DNA of 64,000 nt from positions 1-64,000 of the forward strand of contig JBBIKU010000001.1 in the NCBI GenBank assembly GCA_037445245.1. Reading direction: 5' to 3'. Shown here piece after piece: positions 1-9,549 of this stretch. Both the position numbers and the translations under genes were made by a program. Source of the DNA: JBBIKU01 sp037445245. GTDB lineage: Bacteria > Chloroflexota > Anaerolineae > Anaerolineales > Anaerolineaceae. The notes under the pieces are model-generated. The model did no database searches, had not been told where the DNA came from, and saw only the letters and a list, made by a program, of their open reading frames with translations. How positions within the stretch are numbered: the first letter of the stretch is position 1; each line of letters begins with the position of its first letter.

Positions 1-2
1 CG

Positions 3-1988
3 CCCGGGGCGAGCATGAGCTGCGCGGCGACGTACCGCGTGACGCAGGCGGACATTGACCGCGGCAGCTACACCAACAAGGCGACCGCGGACAGCGATCA
101 GACGGACGAGAGCAGCGCCAGCGCGACGGTGACGTTCACCCAGAGCGCGGCGATGAGCGTGAGCAAGGCTGAGAGTTCGAGCGGTCCTTACGGGGTGGGC
201 GACGAGATCGAGTACGAGATCGTGGTGGCGAACACCGGCAACGTGACGCTGACGGGGGTGGTGGCGAGCGATCCCGGGGCAACGCTGGGGGTGTGCACGC
301 CGGCGCAACCGGCGAGCCTGGCGCCCGGGGCGAGCATGAGCTGCGCGGCGACGTACCGCGTGACGCAGGCGGACATTGACCGCGGCAGCTACACCAACAA
401 GGCGACCGCGGACAGCGATCAGACGGGCGAGAGCAGCGCCAGCGAGACGGTGACGTTCACCCCGCTTATTGGTGTAGCCAAGCGGGTGGTGAGTGGTCCT
501 GTACAGGTCAGTCCTGGCACGTGGGACGTCATTTTTGAAATCTTGGTGCTGAACTACGGCAATGTCACTCTGAACAATATTCAAGTGACCGATGACTTGA
601 CGACAACATTCCCTTCGCCGACCGTTTTTACGGTCGAGTCACTGACGAGCAGCAATTTCTCGATCAACCCGGGGTATAACGGGGGCGCAGATCCAGAGCT
701 GTTGGATGGCTCCGATTCTCTGGAAGTGGGCGAAGACGGGACAATCCGGCTTGTTGTGCGAGTCGTTCCCGCCAGTTCCGGGCCGTTTTTGAACACGGCA
801 ATCGCCAGTACGGACGATGACTCGGCAGCGGATAATTCACAAGACGGTGATGATCCCGACCCGGATGAGGACGGCGACCCGACTGATAATAATGATCCAA
901 CATCGATCGATTTTGGGCCGAATCTGTTCGATCCGCCTTTTGGGATCAAAACAGTGGATGGGTCCGGGCGACCGGTTCTACGTTGGACAATGGTTTGGAT
1001 TAACGATACCAATATTGTGGCAGTCAACGCCCGGGTGAACGATCCTATTCCAGTCGGCACGGCATTCGTTCCGATTCCCGGTGAACCTAGCGGATATGCA
1101 GTGCCAATTGGCGCCCCCGCTGGCTCGACCAATGAAGGTGTTTCGTGCACCGCACCGACTGGGTCGGTCACCACGACGAGTTTGTGTTATTACGAAGGAC
1201 CGACTCTGGATTATCCGCGCGGGCGCATCATCTGGGAGGGCAGTTTAGGTCCCGACCTCGGCGTCACTGAACCGGATAATGCCAAGAACGCTATTTGGAT
1301 CACTTTTCATACGCGGGCAAACTCTGGTGTTCGGCAAGTTCAGAATACCGCAACGATCGATGTCGACTTAAACGGAGACGGTGTTATAGATGATTCCGGT
1401 GAACAGATGGTTGCGACTTCGTCTGAAGCCTGGAATGCCAGTCCGTTACCAGGCGAATTGCCGACGGCATTACCGGCAACCGGCTTTGCGCCGGGTGTGT
1501 ATACCGCTATTGCTGAACAGCCCCAGAGTCTACTTTATACCGGGATGGGCGATTTACGTTTAGAAATCCCCTCGCTGAGGGTCAATGCTTCTATTGTGGG
1601 AGTGCCGTTGGACAAGCAAGGCTGGCGACTGGAATGGCTGGGCGGGCAGGTTGGACATCTGGAGGGTACCGCTTTTCCCACCTGGAGTGGAAATTCCGCC
1701 CTCACTGCTCATGTCTACGATGCTAACGGCAACCCCGGTCCTTTTATTGACCTCCAAAAAATGCGTTGGGGTCAGCAGATTGTCGTCCATGGTTGGGGTG
1801 AGCGCTACATCTACGAGGTGCGCTCGGTACGAACCTGGGTACGCCCGGATGATGTGAGTGTGATCACCCCCGAACAGCGTTCCTGGCTGACGTTGATCAC
1901 CTGCCGTGGTTATGATGAAGCGAACGATTCGTATCGCTGGCGGGTGGTGGTGCGGGCGGTGCTGATGCGGGTGGAAGCGGCAGACTAA
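3..1988 (+). CDS. Surface protein with DUF7507/DUF11-type repeats and C-terminal sortase-like domain (5' partial)
   Basis: The frame is open to the window edge, so the N-terminus is missing. The first ~150 residues are copies of a beta-sandwich repeat of about 107 residues (NTGNVTLTG, TQADIDRG signatures) typical of DUF7507/DUF11 adhesin stalks. A further DUF11-like region with a D-rich linker follows. Next comes the motif LPATG (codons at 1470-1484), and the last ~145 residues resemble a class E/F-like sortase: IPSLRVNASIVGVP, a His in TAHVYDANG (codon 1710), the Cys in TLITC (codon 1902) and a downstream Arg (YRWRVVVRA). No membrane helix or basic tail follows the LPATG, unlike a normal sorting signal. 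Seen: motifs and order. Inferred: an exported cell-surface protein whose sortase-like domain may act on itself or on similar proteins. It ends before pdxS with no operon link. Confidence 0.8.
   Translation, partial: PGASMSCAATYRVTQADIDRGSYTNKATADSDQTDESSASATVTFTQSAAMSVSKAESSSGPYGVGDEIEYEIVVANTGNVTLTGVVASDPGATLGVCTPAQPASLAPGASMSCAATYRVTQADIDRGSYTNKATADSDQTGESSASETVTFTPLIGVAKRVVSGPVQVSPGTWDVIFEILVLNYGNVTLNNIQVTDDLTTTFPSPTVFTVESLTSSNFSINPGYNGGADPELLDGSDSLEVGEDGTIRLVVRVVPASSGPFLNTAIASTDDDSAADNSQDGDDPDPDEDGDPTDNNDPTSIDFGPNLFDPPFGIKTVDGSGRPVLRWTMVWINDTNIVAVNARVNDPIPVGTAFVPIPGEPSGYAVPIGAPAGSTNEGVSCTAPTGSVTTTSLCYYEGPTLDYPRGRIIWEGSLGPDLGVTEPDNAKNAIWITFHTRANSGVRQVQNTATIDVDLNGDGVIDDSGEQMVATSSEAWNASPLPGELPTALPATGFAPGVYTAIAEQPQSLLYTGMGDLRLEIPSLRVNASIVGVPLDKQGWRLEWLGGQVGHLEGTAFPTWSGNSALTAHVYDANGNPGPFIDLQKMRWGQQIVVHGWGERYIYEVRSVRTWVRPDDVSVITPEQRSWLTLITCRGYDEANDSYRWRVVVRAVLMRVEAAD
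15..464 (+). repeat. Tandem 321-bp repeat unit encoding the DUF7507-type domain
   Basis: The segment starting at 15 recurs at 336, an offset of 321 bp or exactly 107 codons. About 128 bp of the second copy can be compared and differ at only two positions (GAC/GGC and GCG/GAG). Homology stops abruptly near 464, where codon use also changes. The array continues upstream beyond the window. Confidence 0.93.
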
Positions 1989-2169
1989 TCCACCATTATC
2001 AATTTTCAGATAAAAGTTCTTGTAACCGCTGTCCGTTCCCCTGGGCGGCGGTTGCGTATTTCTCTGTGGTGGTGGGTGAACGGGTGGTAAAATCAAGGGT
2101 CAGAACGATTCTGTTCAGAGTTTGTATTGTCCTGGCAGAATAATCGGGTTCTTGTAACAGGAGGCTTGC

Positions 2170-3057
2170 GTGGAACAGCAAGTGGCAACCTTTACGGTCA
2201 AAAAGGGGTTGGCGCAGATGCTCAAAGGGGGCGTGATCATGGATGTGGTCACACCTGAGCATGCGCGCATTGCCGAGGATGCGGGCGCCTGTGCGGTGAT
2301 GGCGCTGGAGCGTGTACCGGCGGATATTCGCGCCCATGGCGGCGTGGCGCGAATGAGTGATCCGGCTTTGATTCAAAAGATCATGGAAGCGGTCAGCATC
2401 CCGGTGATGGCGAAGTGCCGCATTGGTCATTTTGTCGAAGCGCAAATTCTGGAAGCCATCGGCGTTGATTACATAGACGAATCAGAGGTGCTTACCCCGG
2501 CGGACGAATCGCATCATATTCTCAAGCATGATTTCAAGGTGCCCTTTGTTTGTGGTGCACGCAACCTGGGCGAAGCGCTGCGCCGTATTGGCGAGGGGGC
2601 AGCAATGGTGCGTACCAAGGGTGAGGCGGGTACCGGTGACGTGGTAGAAGCGGTACGCCATATACGCACTGTGCTGGGTGAGTTGCGGCGTCTGCTGAGT
2701 CTGCCGCCCGAAGAGGTGATGGCGTTTGCAAAAGAGATTGGCGCACCCTATGAGGTGGCGTTGGAAACGCGCCAGTTGGGGCGCCTGCCGGTGGTCAACT
2801 TCGCCGCCGGTGGCGTTGCCACGCCCGCGGATGCAGCTTTGATGATGCAATTGGGCGTCGATGGCGTTTTTGTCGGCTCGGGGATTTTCAAATCGGGTGA
2901 TCCAGCAAAACGGGCGGCGGCAATCGTGCGAGCGGTGACCCATTTCAACGATCCGCAAATTCTGGCGGAGGTGAGCTGTAACCTGGGTGAACCAATGGTT
3001 GGACGGCAGGTGAGCGAGGTGCCTGAGCAGGAGCGTACCGCAGATAGAGGATGGTAG
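2170..3057 (+). CDS. pdxS: Pyridoxal 5'-phosphate synthase lyase subunit PdxS
   Basis: PdxS makes PLP from ribose 5-phosphate, glyceraldehyde 3-phosphate and ammonia supplied by PdxT. The 295-residue length is normal. Family signatures run throughout: GGVIMDVV near the start, [15 protein letters not shown], the ARMSDP segment, [45 protein letters not shown] and [19 protein letters not shown] with [11 protein letters not shown]. The start is GTG at 2170, behind AGGAGG about 6 nt upstream. It overlaps the region of pdxT translation initiation, so the two subunits are probably translationally coupled. The product is a soluble (beta/alpha)8 barrel that forms a dodecamer in characterised relatives. 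Confidence 0.98.
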   Translation: MEQQVATFTVKKGLAQMLKGGVIMDVVTPEHARIAEDAGACAVMALERVPADIRAHGGVARMSDPALIQKIMEAVSIPVMAKCRIGHFVEAQILEAIGVDYIDESEVLTPADESHHILKHDFKVPFVCGARNLGEALRRIGEGAAMVRTKGEAGTGDVVEAVRHIRTVLGELRRLLSLPPEEVMAFAKEIGAPYEVALETRQLGRLPVVNFAAGGVATPADAALMMQLGVDGVFVGSGIFKSGDPAKRAAAIVRAVTHFNDPQILAEVSCNLGEPMVGRQVSEVPEQERTADRGW

Positions 3058-3062
3058 AAGGA

Positions 3063-3668
3063 ATGCAGGTCGGTGTTCTGGCTTTGCAGGGAGCGTTTAT
3101 CGAACACCAGGCGATACTGGAACGCCTGGGGGTGGATGTGGTTCAGGTGCGCCGCCCTCAGCACCTGGATGGTTTACAGGCGCTCATCCTCCCTGGTGGC
3201 GAGTCAACCACCATTGGCATGCTGGCATCTGAGTCAGGCTTGCTGGAGGCGCTGCGGGCGTTCTCCCGAGAAAGAGCGGTATGGGGTACCTGTGCTGGGG
3301 CAATCCTGCTAGCAAAGCACGTTCGAACCGCTCAGCCGCTCCTGGGTGTGATGGACATGCACATCGAGCGCAATGCCTTCGGTCGCCAGGTCGAGAGTTT
3401 TGAGATCGATTTGGATATCCCGGAATTGAAACAAGTTGATGGCAACGCGGCACCTTTTCGCGCGGTTTTTATCCGGGCGCCGCTCATCCAGGCGCTGGGG
3501 GGAGATGCGCTTGCGCTTGCGTTCCTCGCGGATAGGCGTATTGTGGCAGCCCGTCAGCGCCGTTGGTTGGCGACCGCCTTTCACCCCGAGCTGACCGGTG
3601 ATGACCGCTTTCACCGCTACTTTTTGCAACTGGCAGACAGCGGCGAATCTGAACGATCTAACCATTGA
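3063..3668 (+). CDS. pdxT: Pyridoxal 5'-phosphate synthase glutaminase subunit PdxT
   Basis: This class I glutamine amidotransferase supplies ammonia to PdxS. The sequence shows the N-terminus MQVGVLALQGAFIEH, the oxyanion strand LILPGGESTTIGML, the nucleophile Cys in GTCAGAILLA, and the catalytic His/Glu in AFHPELTGD. An in-frame ATG at 3051 exists, but 3063 gives the usual family N-terminus and has an AGAAGGA ribosome site just upstream. The pdxS stop (3055-3057) lies 5 nt before it. The stop codon overlaps the -35 element of the next promoter, so the B6 operon ends here. Confidence 0.97.
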   Translation: MQVGVLALQGAFIEHQAILERLGVDVVQVRRPQHLDGLQALILPGGESTTIGMLASESGLLEALRAFSRERAVWGTCAGAILLAKHVRTAQPLLGVMDMHIERNAFGRQVESFEIDLDIPELKQVDGNAAPFRAVFIRAPLIQALGGDALALAFLADRRIVAARQRRWLATAFHPELTGDDRFHRYFLQLADSGESERSNH

Positions 3669-3693
3669 CTTTTTATTGCTTTTGCCCTATGAT
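3665..3693 (+). promoter_or_regulatory. Sigma-70-type promoter for the metA leader
   Basis: TTGACT (3665-3670) and TATGAT (3688-3693) are separated by exactly 17 nt, which predicts transcription from about 3700. It overlaps the pdxT stop codon and drives a leader of about 190 nt before the terminator at 3861-3892. Confidence 0.75.
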
Positions 3694-3750
3694 ACTGTCC
3701 ATTGGTGATGCCAGATGAAACAAACCACTCCACACTTACCGCAAATTGAC

Positions 3751-3834
3751 ATGAAAGCCACAGGATTAATGATGGTTATGGTCATGCCCGGCTTACTCCC
3801 ACAGGCGGCTTGTGTGGAGGGATTAGTGGTTTAG
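3751..3834 (+). CDS. Methionine-rich leader peptide upstream of metA
   Basis: A 27-codon open frame begins MKATGLMMVMVMPG and ends at TAG 3832-3834. Four of codons 7-12 are Met (ATG at 3769, 3772, 3778, 3784). It lies between a good promoter and an intrinsic terminator, directly before a methionine biosynthesis gene, the layout of an amino-acid attenuator in which ribosome stalling on the regulatory amino acid decides termination. No convincing Shine-Dalgarno precedes the ATG, which is a weakness. The assignment is inferred from position and composition; no homologous met leader is known to me. Confidence 0.6.
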   Translation: MKATGLMMVMVMPGLLPQAACVEGLVV

Positions 3835-3860
3835 CACATCCCAACCCATTCTTCAAAGCA

Positions 3861-3892
3861 ACGGGCTGCCTGACAGGGCAGCCCGTTTTTTT
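3861..3892 (+). terminator. Intrinsic terminator (attenuator) before metA
   Basis: A perfect 10-bp stem (ACGGGCTGCC at 3861-3870, its complement at 3877-3886) has a 6-nt loop and is followed by a run of seven T. It sits 26 nt upstream of the metA start, between the promoter and the gene, so it can only control metA. GGCGGCT at 3804-3810 can pair (with two G-U pairs) to 3864-3870 and would compete with the stem. Confidence 0.88.
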
Positions 3893-3917
3893 ATTTTGAA
3901 CCAGAGGAGATAAAGAA

Positions 3918-4856
3918 ATGCCTATCAAAATCCATGATCATCTTCCTGCCAGAAAGATATTGGAATCAGAAAACATTTTTGTTATGGATGAATCGCGGGC
4001 AATTCATCAAGATATTCGGCCGCTCCAGGTTTCCATTCTTAATTTGATGCCGACCAAAATCGCCACAGAAACCCAGCTCTTGCGATTGCTTGGGAATACG
4101 CCCTTGCAAGTTGAGATTACGCTGGTTCGCATCCGCACCCATCAAAGCAAGAATACCTCTGAGGAACATCTGGTCACCTTTTACCAGACTTTTGATCAAA
4201 TCCAGCATCAAAAATTCGATGCCCTGATCATCACCGGCGCGCCTGTGGAGCATTTACCCTTTGAACAGGTCGACTATTGGGATGAGCTGAAAGCGATCAT
4301 GGATTGGGGACTTGAAAATGTATTTTCCCTGTTCTACATTTGCTGGGGAGCACAGGCTGCCCTGTATCACCAGTTTGGCATTCCTAAATACCCCTTGTCG
4401 GCTAAGCAGTTTGGTGTCTTCCGCCATCGGCTTATCGAAAAGAATGTAAGATTGTTACGCGGCTTTGATGATGTTTTTTACGCCCCACATTCAAGGCACA
4501 CCGAGGTTCGCAAGGAGGATGTAGAAAGAGTGTCACAGGTAAAAATTCTCGCTGAATCGGACGAGGCAGGCGTTTACATCGTTGCCAGCCGCGATGGCAG
4601 ACAGATTTTTGTCACTGGACACTCCGAGTATGACCCAGACACTCTGAAAGGAGAGTATGAACGCGACCTGGCTGCCGATTTACCGATCGCTGTTCCGGTG
4701 AATTATTTCCCTGACAATGATCCGTTTCAACCCCCGCTGGTGCGCTGGCGTGGACACGCCCATCTCTTGTTTTCTAATTGGATCAATTATTACGTTTACC
4801 AGGAAACGCCGTACGATCTGAATCGGTTGAATCGCTTTTCATCACCGGGCTTGTAA
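3918..4856 (+). CDS. metA: Homoserine O-acyltransferase MetA (predicted acetyl-CoA type)
   Basis: MetA activates homoserine by O-acylation, the first committed step of methionine synthesis. It is 312 residues, full length, with the family start [10 protein letters not shown], the segment [19 protein letters not shown], the catalytic Cys in [16 protein letters not shown], a conserved PHSRHTEV and the C-terminal HSEYD. At the position that distinguishes acyl donors the motif reads [15 protein letters not shown]. Characterised acetyl-CoA enzymes have Glu there and succinyl-CoA enzymes Gly, so O-acetylhomoserine is the predicted product, which matches metY downstream. AGAGGAGAT precedes the ATG. 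Expression is probably governed by the leader and terminator just upstream. Confidence 0.95.
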   Translation: MPIKIHDHLPARKILESENIFVMDESRAIHQDIRPLQVSILNLMPTKIATETQLLRLLGNTPLQVEITLVRIRTHQSKNTSEEHLVTFYQTFDQIQHQKFDALIITGAPVEHLPFEQVDYWDELKAIMDWGLENVFSLFYICWGAQAALYHQFGIPKYPLSAKQFGVFRHRLIEKNVRLLRGFDDVFYAPHSRHTEVRKEDVERVSQVKILAESDEAGVYIVASRDGRQIFVTGHSEYDPDTLKGEYERDLAADLPIAVPVNYFPDNDPFQPPLVRWRGHAHLLFSNWINYYVYQETPYDLNRLNRFSSPGL

Positions 4857-4939
4857 CCAGCAAAGAGAAAAGGGCGATGTGCCGTAGACTTATTTAAAGA
4901 TGATTTTTTGGTCCATATTGATTGTGGATCGACTGGTGA

Positions 4940-6277
<1,338 letters not shown>

Positions 6278-6385
6278 GCAACTGTGCTGAGTAGCCCATG
6301 ACTCAACCCTTCGCCGAGCGCTATGAGTATCCGCTTCGCTGCCTGTTAGATAAATTTATTCTGCGCATTCATGGAAGGGATTAAA

Positions 6386-7260
6386 ATGCTGCCGAAAAAC
6401 AGAACAGCTACAACAAGCGCGGGGCATTCGGGTGTACGTGACTTGGTGGGGTTTCTTTCCTTTTCTCATGGATGGACCTGGTTCTTCTGGGCAATTGCCG
6501 CCTTTTTGGGAACAAGCATCTGGGATATGCCTGGCGTTATCTTCTTTTACATCGGCGGAGCGGGGGTCATGTTGGGCGGTTTGGTGATAAGCTGGGTGGT
6601 TCATGCCGGAAGTGGAATTACGGAGCTTGGCAGACGCATCATCGATCCTCGGTACATTACCGGTCGTTGGTGGGCGGTCATCCCCTGGTGACGTTTCCGG
6701 TGCTTGCGCTCATCGCGGCTGCCCTTGCGGTTTTGACTGGCGCTTCTGTTCAACCATTTGATCTCGGTAGTTCAGAAAACTTGGTTGCAAATCCGGCTCA
6801 ACTGATTATCTTTCTCTCATTCATTCTGATCATTGGTCCGCTGCCGGAGGAGATTGGCTGGCGCGGCTACTTGCTCGATCGTCTGCAATTGCGCTGGAAC
6901 GCGCTCGCCGCCAGACTTGTGACCGCCGGTTTTTGGTGGGTCTGGCATCTACCGCTTTACATACTGCCTGGATATTATGCAGCCTTTGGGCACACACCAC
7001 CGGGTCCGTGGACTTTATTGTACAGCCTCGTGCCCGCCGCCATTCTATACACGTGGGTTTACAACAAGACCTGCCGAAGTATTCTGGCGGTCATTCTGTT
7101 CCACTGGATACAAAATTCGAGTGGCGAGTTACTGGAAATTACGCCAGAAGTACGCCAGATTCAACTCGCTCTGATGGTGGTGATGGCGGTTGGCGTGGTT
7201 TTGTGGAATGCACCCAAAACGCTGCGCCGTAATGGGCAAATCCCCCTGCCAGAAATGTGA
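6386..7260 (+). pseudogene. CPBP-family intramembrane metalloprotease, frameshifted
   Basis: Two overlapping frames make one protein. The N-terminal part, from ATG 6386 (AAGGGA upstream), has several hydrophobic helices and reads to a TGA at 6689-6691. The C-terminal part continues one frame over from about 6686 with the CPBP (CAAX protease/bacteriocin-processing) motifs EEIGWRGYLLDRL, FWWVWHLP and LFHWIQNSS. The switch falls at CCCC near 6682-6686, and adding one C would restore a single reading frame. It is therefore a homopolymer indel that may be a real mutation or a sequencing error. If intact, the product would be a multi-pass membrane protease of unknown substrate. The genes on either side do not suggest its role. 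Confidence 0.8.
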
Positions 7261-7368
7261 TATGACAAGAATAATCAACCAACGACAACTAAATATATTC
7301 GATCTGTAAGTTCGCTTACCGCGAAGAGTGTTCGCAACAGTATATAATACCAGCAAAGGTTGCTCATT

Positions 7369-7650
7369 ATGCAAATTACGCTCGCTGTTTCCGGGATTGC
7401 TGCCGCCATCATCGGGTCGAAAGAGCTCGTACTTTCGCTTCCGGATGGCGCAACCTACAATCAAATTATCCGCCAATTAGGGGGGACCTACCCGGCGTTG
7501 AAGGGCGTGGTTATCAATCCTGAAGGAAATGCGTTGTTGAATGCCAATGTTTTAATAGTGAACGATTACGTCATCCTGGAACGTATGCTGGATGACAGCC
7601 CGCGGGACGGAGATCGTTTAATGTTGATGGCGTTCATCGTCGGGGGTTGA
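7369..7650 (+). CDS. MoaD/ThiS-like ubiquitin-fold sulfur carrier protein
   Basis: A 93-residue protein ends in Gly-Gly (AFIVGG), the hallmark of sulfur carriers that are adenylated and thiocarboxylated at the C-terminus. The middle reads NANVLIVNDYVILERMLDD with DGDRLMLMAFIVGG, matching the MoaD/ThiS fold. The start is ATG 7369, with AAAGG 9 nt upstream; TTG 7360 is a less likely alternative. A TATAAT box lies at 7343-7348. No MoaE, ThiG or E1-like enzyme is adjacent. In many anaerobes such MoaD paralogues accompany tungsten or molybdenum oxidoreductases, but here the neighbour is a DHODH-like flavoenzyme, so its acceptor is unknown. Confidence 0.82.
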   Translation: MQITLAVSGIAAAIIGSKELVLSLPDGATYNQIIRQLGGTYPALKGVVINPEGNALLNANVLIVNDYVILERMLDDSPRDGDRLMLMAFIVGG

Positions 7651-7757
7651 GTTTCTGCGGTTGGGTTGTGTTCGGTTTGTTACCCGTTAGAATTCCCTGT
7701 AATGGTCAAAAGATCAGATACAATTGCGGATACCGATTCCCCGCCAAGGAGTATTGA

Positions 7758-8834
7758 ATGGCTGATTTATCCGTTCGTGTGTGTAATTTGCAATTAAGTC
7801 ATCCGGTGATGACGGCGGCAGGCCCTCCAGTGCGCAATGGTGCAGGCGGCTTAGCCTGCGCCGCCGGTGGCGCTTCGGCGCTGGTCACCAAGACCATCTC
7901 GATCGCTGCTGCCGAAGTCCCACAGCCCAACATGGCGGATTTTAGGGCCTACTTCTTGAATACAGAGCTTTGGTCTGAGCTGTCGCCTGAACAATGGATC
8001 GAGACTGAATATTCCAAAGTGCGAAGCGCTGGCGTGCCGGTGATCGTCAGCCTGGGTTACACGGCTGCAGAAATCGCTGCCCTTGCACCGCGAGTATTGC
8101 CGTTTGCAGACGCTTTGGAATTGAGCACGCATTATATTGGTGAAGACGTAAAACCAATGCAGGATGCCATTCGTGCCGCAAAGGATGCAACCGGATTGCC
8201 GGTGTTGCTCAAACTTAGTCCATTTCGCGACATCCAAGAAGCGGCATCTGCTGCCCAGACTGCCGGAGCGGATGGAATCGTTGCCATAAATTCATTTGGT
8301 CCAACGCTGGCAATCGATATTGAGAACGGAGGGAGGTTGTGGATGGGCGGAAAAGGTTACGGCTGGCTTTCCGGTCCCGCCCTGAAGCCGATTGCAATGC
8401 GAGCTGTCTACGCCATCGCTCGCAGCGTGGATATTCCAGTTATTGCTGTCGGTGGGGTGAGCCGGGGCGTGGACGTGATCGAGTTTCTTATGGCAGGCGC
8501 AACTGCCGTTCAGGTTTGCACCGCTGCAATCACCAAGGGACTGACGGTTTTTGGAAAAATTGCCCAAGAGGTGGATGCCTGGTTAAACAACCATGGCTAT
8601 CGAACGATAGCAGAAACTCGCGGCATGGCGTTGCAACGCGCCGCGCCCGTGATGGATTTACCACCGGTAGTGAATACCGAAGCCTGCACCGGCTGTGGCT
8701 TGTGCGTTACCAGTTGCGTTTACCACGCCCTGAACTTGCACAATAAAAAGATTCAGCTCACCCCGGATCTTTGCGCTGCCTGCGGCTTGTGCCTCAGCCG
8801 CTGTCCAACCAATGCGCTGCGGATGCCAGGTTGA
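7758..8834 (+). CDS. Dihydroorotate-dehydrogenase-like flavoprotein fused to a 2[4Fe-4S] ferredoxin domain
   Basis: The 358-residue protein has an FMN-binding TIM barrel of the DHODH/PreA type (HPVMTAAGPPVRNG at the start, VLLKLSP, IVAINSF, IPVIAVGGVSRGVDVIEFLMAGATAVQVCTA) and, from about residue 305, two Cys motifs, CTGCGLCVTSC and CAACGLCLSRCPTNAL. This is the arrangement of the dihydropyrimidine dehydrogenase PreA subunit, though no PreT partner is nearby. The first cluster lacks the usual Pro after its last Cys. AAGGAG precedes ATG 7758. Likely an anaerobic ferredoxin-linked oxidoreductase; substrate unknown. It may form a unit with the MoaD-like gene 107 bp upstream. Confidence 0.8.
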   Translation: MADLSVRVCNLQLSHPVMTAAGPPVRNGAGGLACAAGGASALVTKTISIAAAEVPQPNMADFRAYFLNTELWSELSPEQWIETEYSKVRSAGVPVIVSLGYTAAEIAALAPRVLPFADALELSTHYIGEDVKPMQDAIRAAKDATGLPVLLKLSPFRDIQEAASAAQTAGADGIVAINSFGPTLAIDIENGGRLWMGGKGYGWLSGPALKPIAMRAVYAIARSVDIPVIAVGGVSRGVDVIEFLMAGATAVQVCTAAITKGLTVFGKIAQEVDAWLNNHGYRTIAETRGMALQRAAPVMDLPPVVNTEACTGCGLCVTSCVYHALNLHNKKIQLTPDLCAACGLCLSRCPTNALRMPG

Positions 8835-8883
8835 GTTTTCATCCTAGGGTTTCTGAGAACAATCTGGTTCAGCCCTCTGTATT

Positions 8884-8908
8884 GCATCCTAAAAAGGTTT
8901 TTGGATGC
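8884..8908. other. Stem-loop in the DHODH-CBS intergenic gap
   Basis: GCATCC and GGATGC pair, extended by AAAAA/TTTTT around a GG loop with one bulged T. It could terminate either strand weakly, but no separate T-run follows. The rest of the 245-bp gap shows nothing else. Confidence 0.35.
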
Positions 8909-9079
8909 TGTAAACCAGGTCTTGCCTGAACGTGAACCTTGGTGGATAATAAAGCAAAATAGCCCGATCGGATACCAAAGACCTCAATACAATTTAAGTT
9001 ATGGAGCATGCTTGTGAAACTGCTTGTGGCAGTTTTTTGCCTTTCCAGTTTTGAATCTACTCAGAAAGAGGATTAATGT

Positions 9080-9523
9080 ATGGCAACGGTTAAAAGCATT
9101 CTGGATATCAAAGGCGGGGTGGTGCACCGGGTCGCTCCGGGTAACACGATCCAAGCGGCATTGCAATTGATGGCGCAACACAACCTCGGTGCACTGCTGG
9201 TAATGGTGGGTGAAAGAATCGAAGGCATTGTTTCAGAGCGAGATTACGTTCTGAAGGTGGCAGATAGCGGTGATCTGTGCCTAGATCTCCCCGTTAAAGA
9301 AATCATGTCATACCCGGTCTATTTTGTCAGCCCTGAGGAAAGCCTGGATGCGTGCATGGCCCTGATGAGCGACCGACAGATCCGCCATTTGCCGGTGCTG
9401 GAAAACAACCAGTTGGTCGGGATGATCAGTATCCGCGATCTGGTTAAGTCGATCATCTCTGAGAAAGAAACCACCATCAAAGGGCTAGAAAACTATATCC
9501 TCGGTCGTCAGATTGCTCACTGA
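9080..9523 (+). CDS. CBS-pair protein
   Basis: A 147-residue protein consisting of a tandem pair of CBS motifs (Bateman module), with no effector domain. Signatures are LGALLVMVGERIEGIVSERDYVLKV in the first and RQIRHLPVLENNQLVGMISIRDLVKSI in the second. Such stand-alone modules bind adenosine nucleotides (ATP, AMP, SAM, NADH) and often act as energy sensors for a partner. A ribosome site (AGAGGA) lies upstream. It has a close paralogue 26 bp downstream and a third at 53.4 kb, pointing to duplication. No enzyme partner is evident here. Confidence 0.9.
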   Translation: MATVKSILDIKGGVVHRVAPGNTIQAALQLMAQHNLGALLVMVGERIEGIVSERDYVLKVADSGDLCLDLPVKEIMSYPVYFVSPEESLDACMALMSDRQIRHLPVLENNQLVGMISIRDLVKSIISEKETTIKGLENYILGRQIAH

Positions 9524-9549
9524 GTACAGCAGCGTAATAGGAATTCACC

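Noticed and set aside
581..1174. 197-residue minus-strand frame opposite the surface protein
   Set aside because: Antisense shadow of the repeat-protein gene; no independent support.
3751..3892. SAM riboswitch upstream of metA
   Set aside because: None of the SAM-I/II/IV core motifs could be recognised; the Met-rich frame and terminator give a better account.
7306..7319. GTAAG-TTCG-CTTAC hairpin before the MoaD-like gene
   Set aside because: Only 5 bp and no T-run; too short to call a terminator or regulator.
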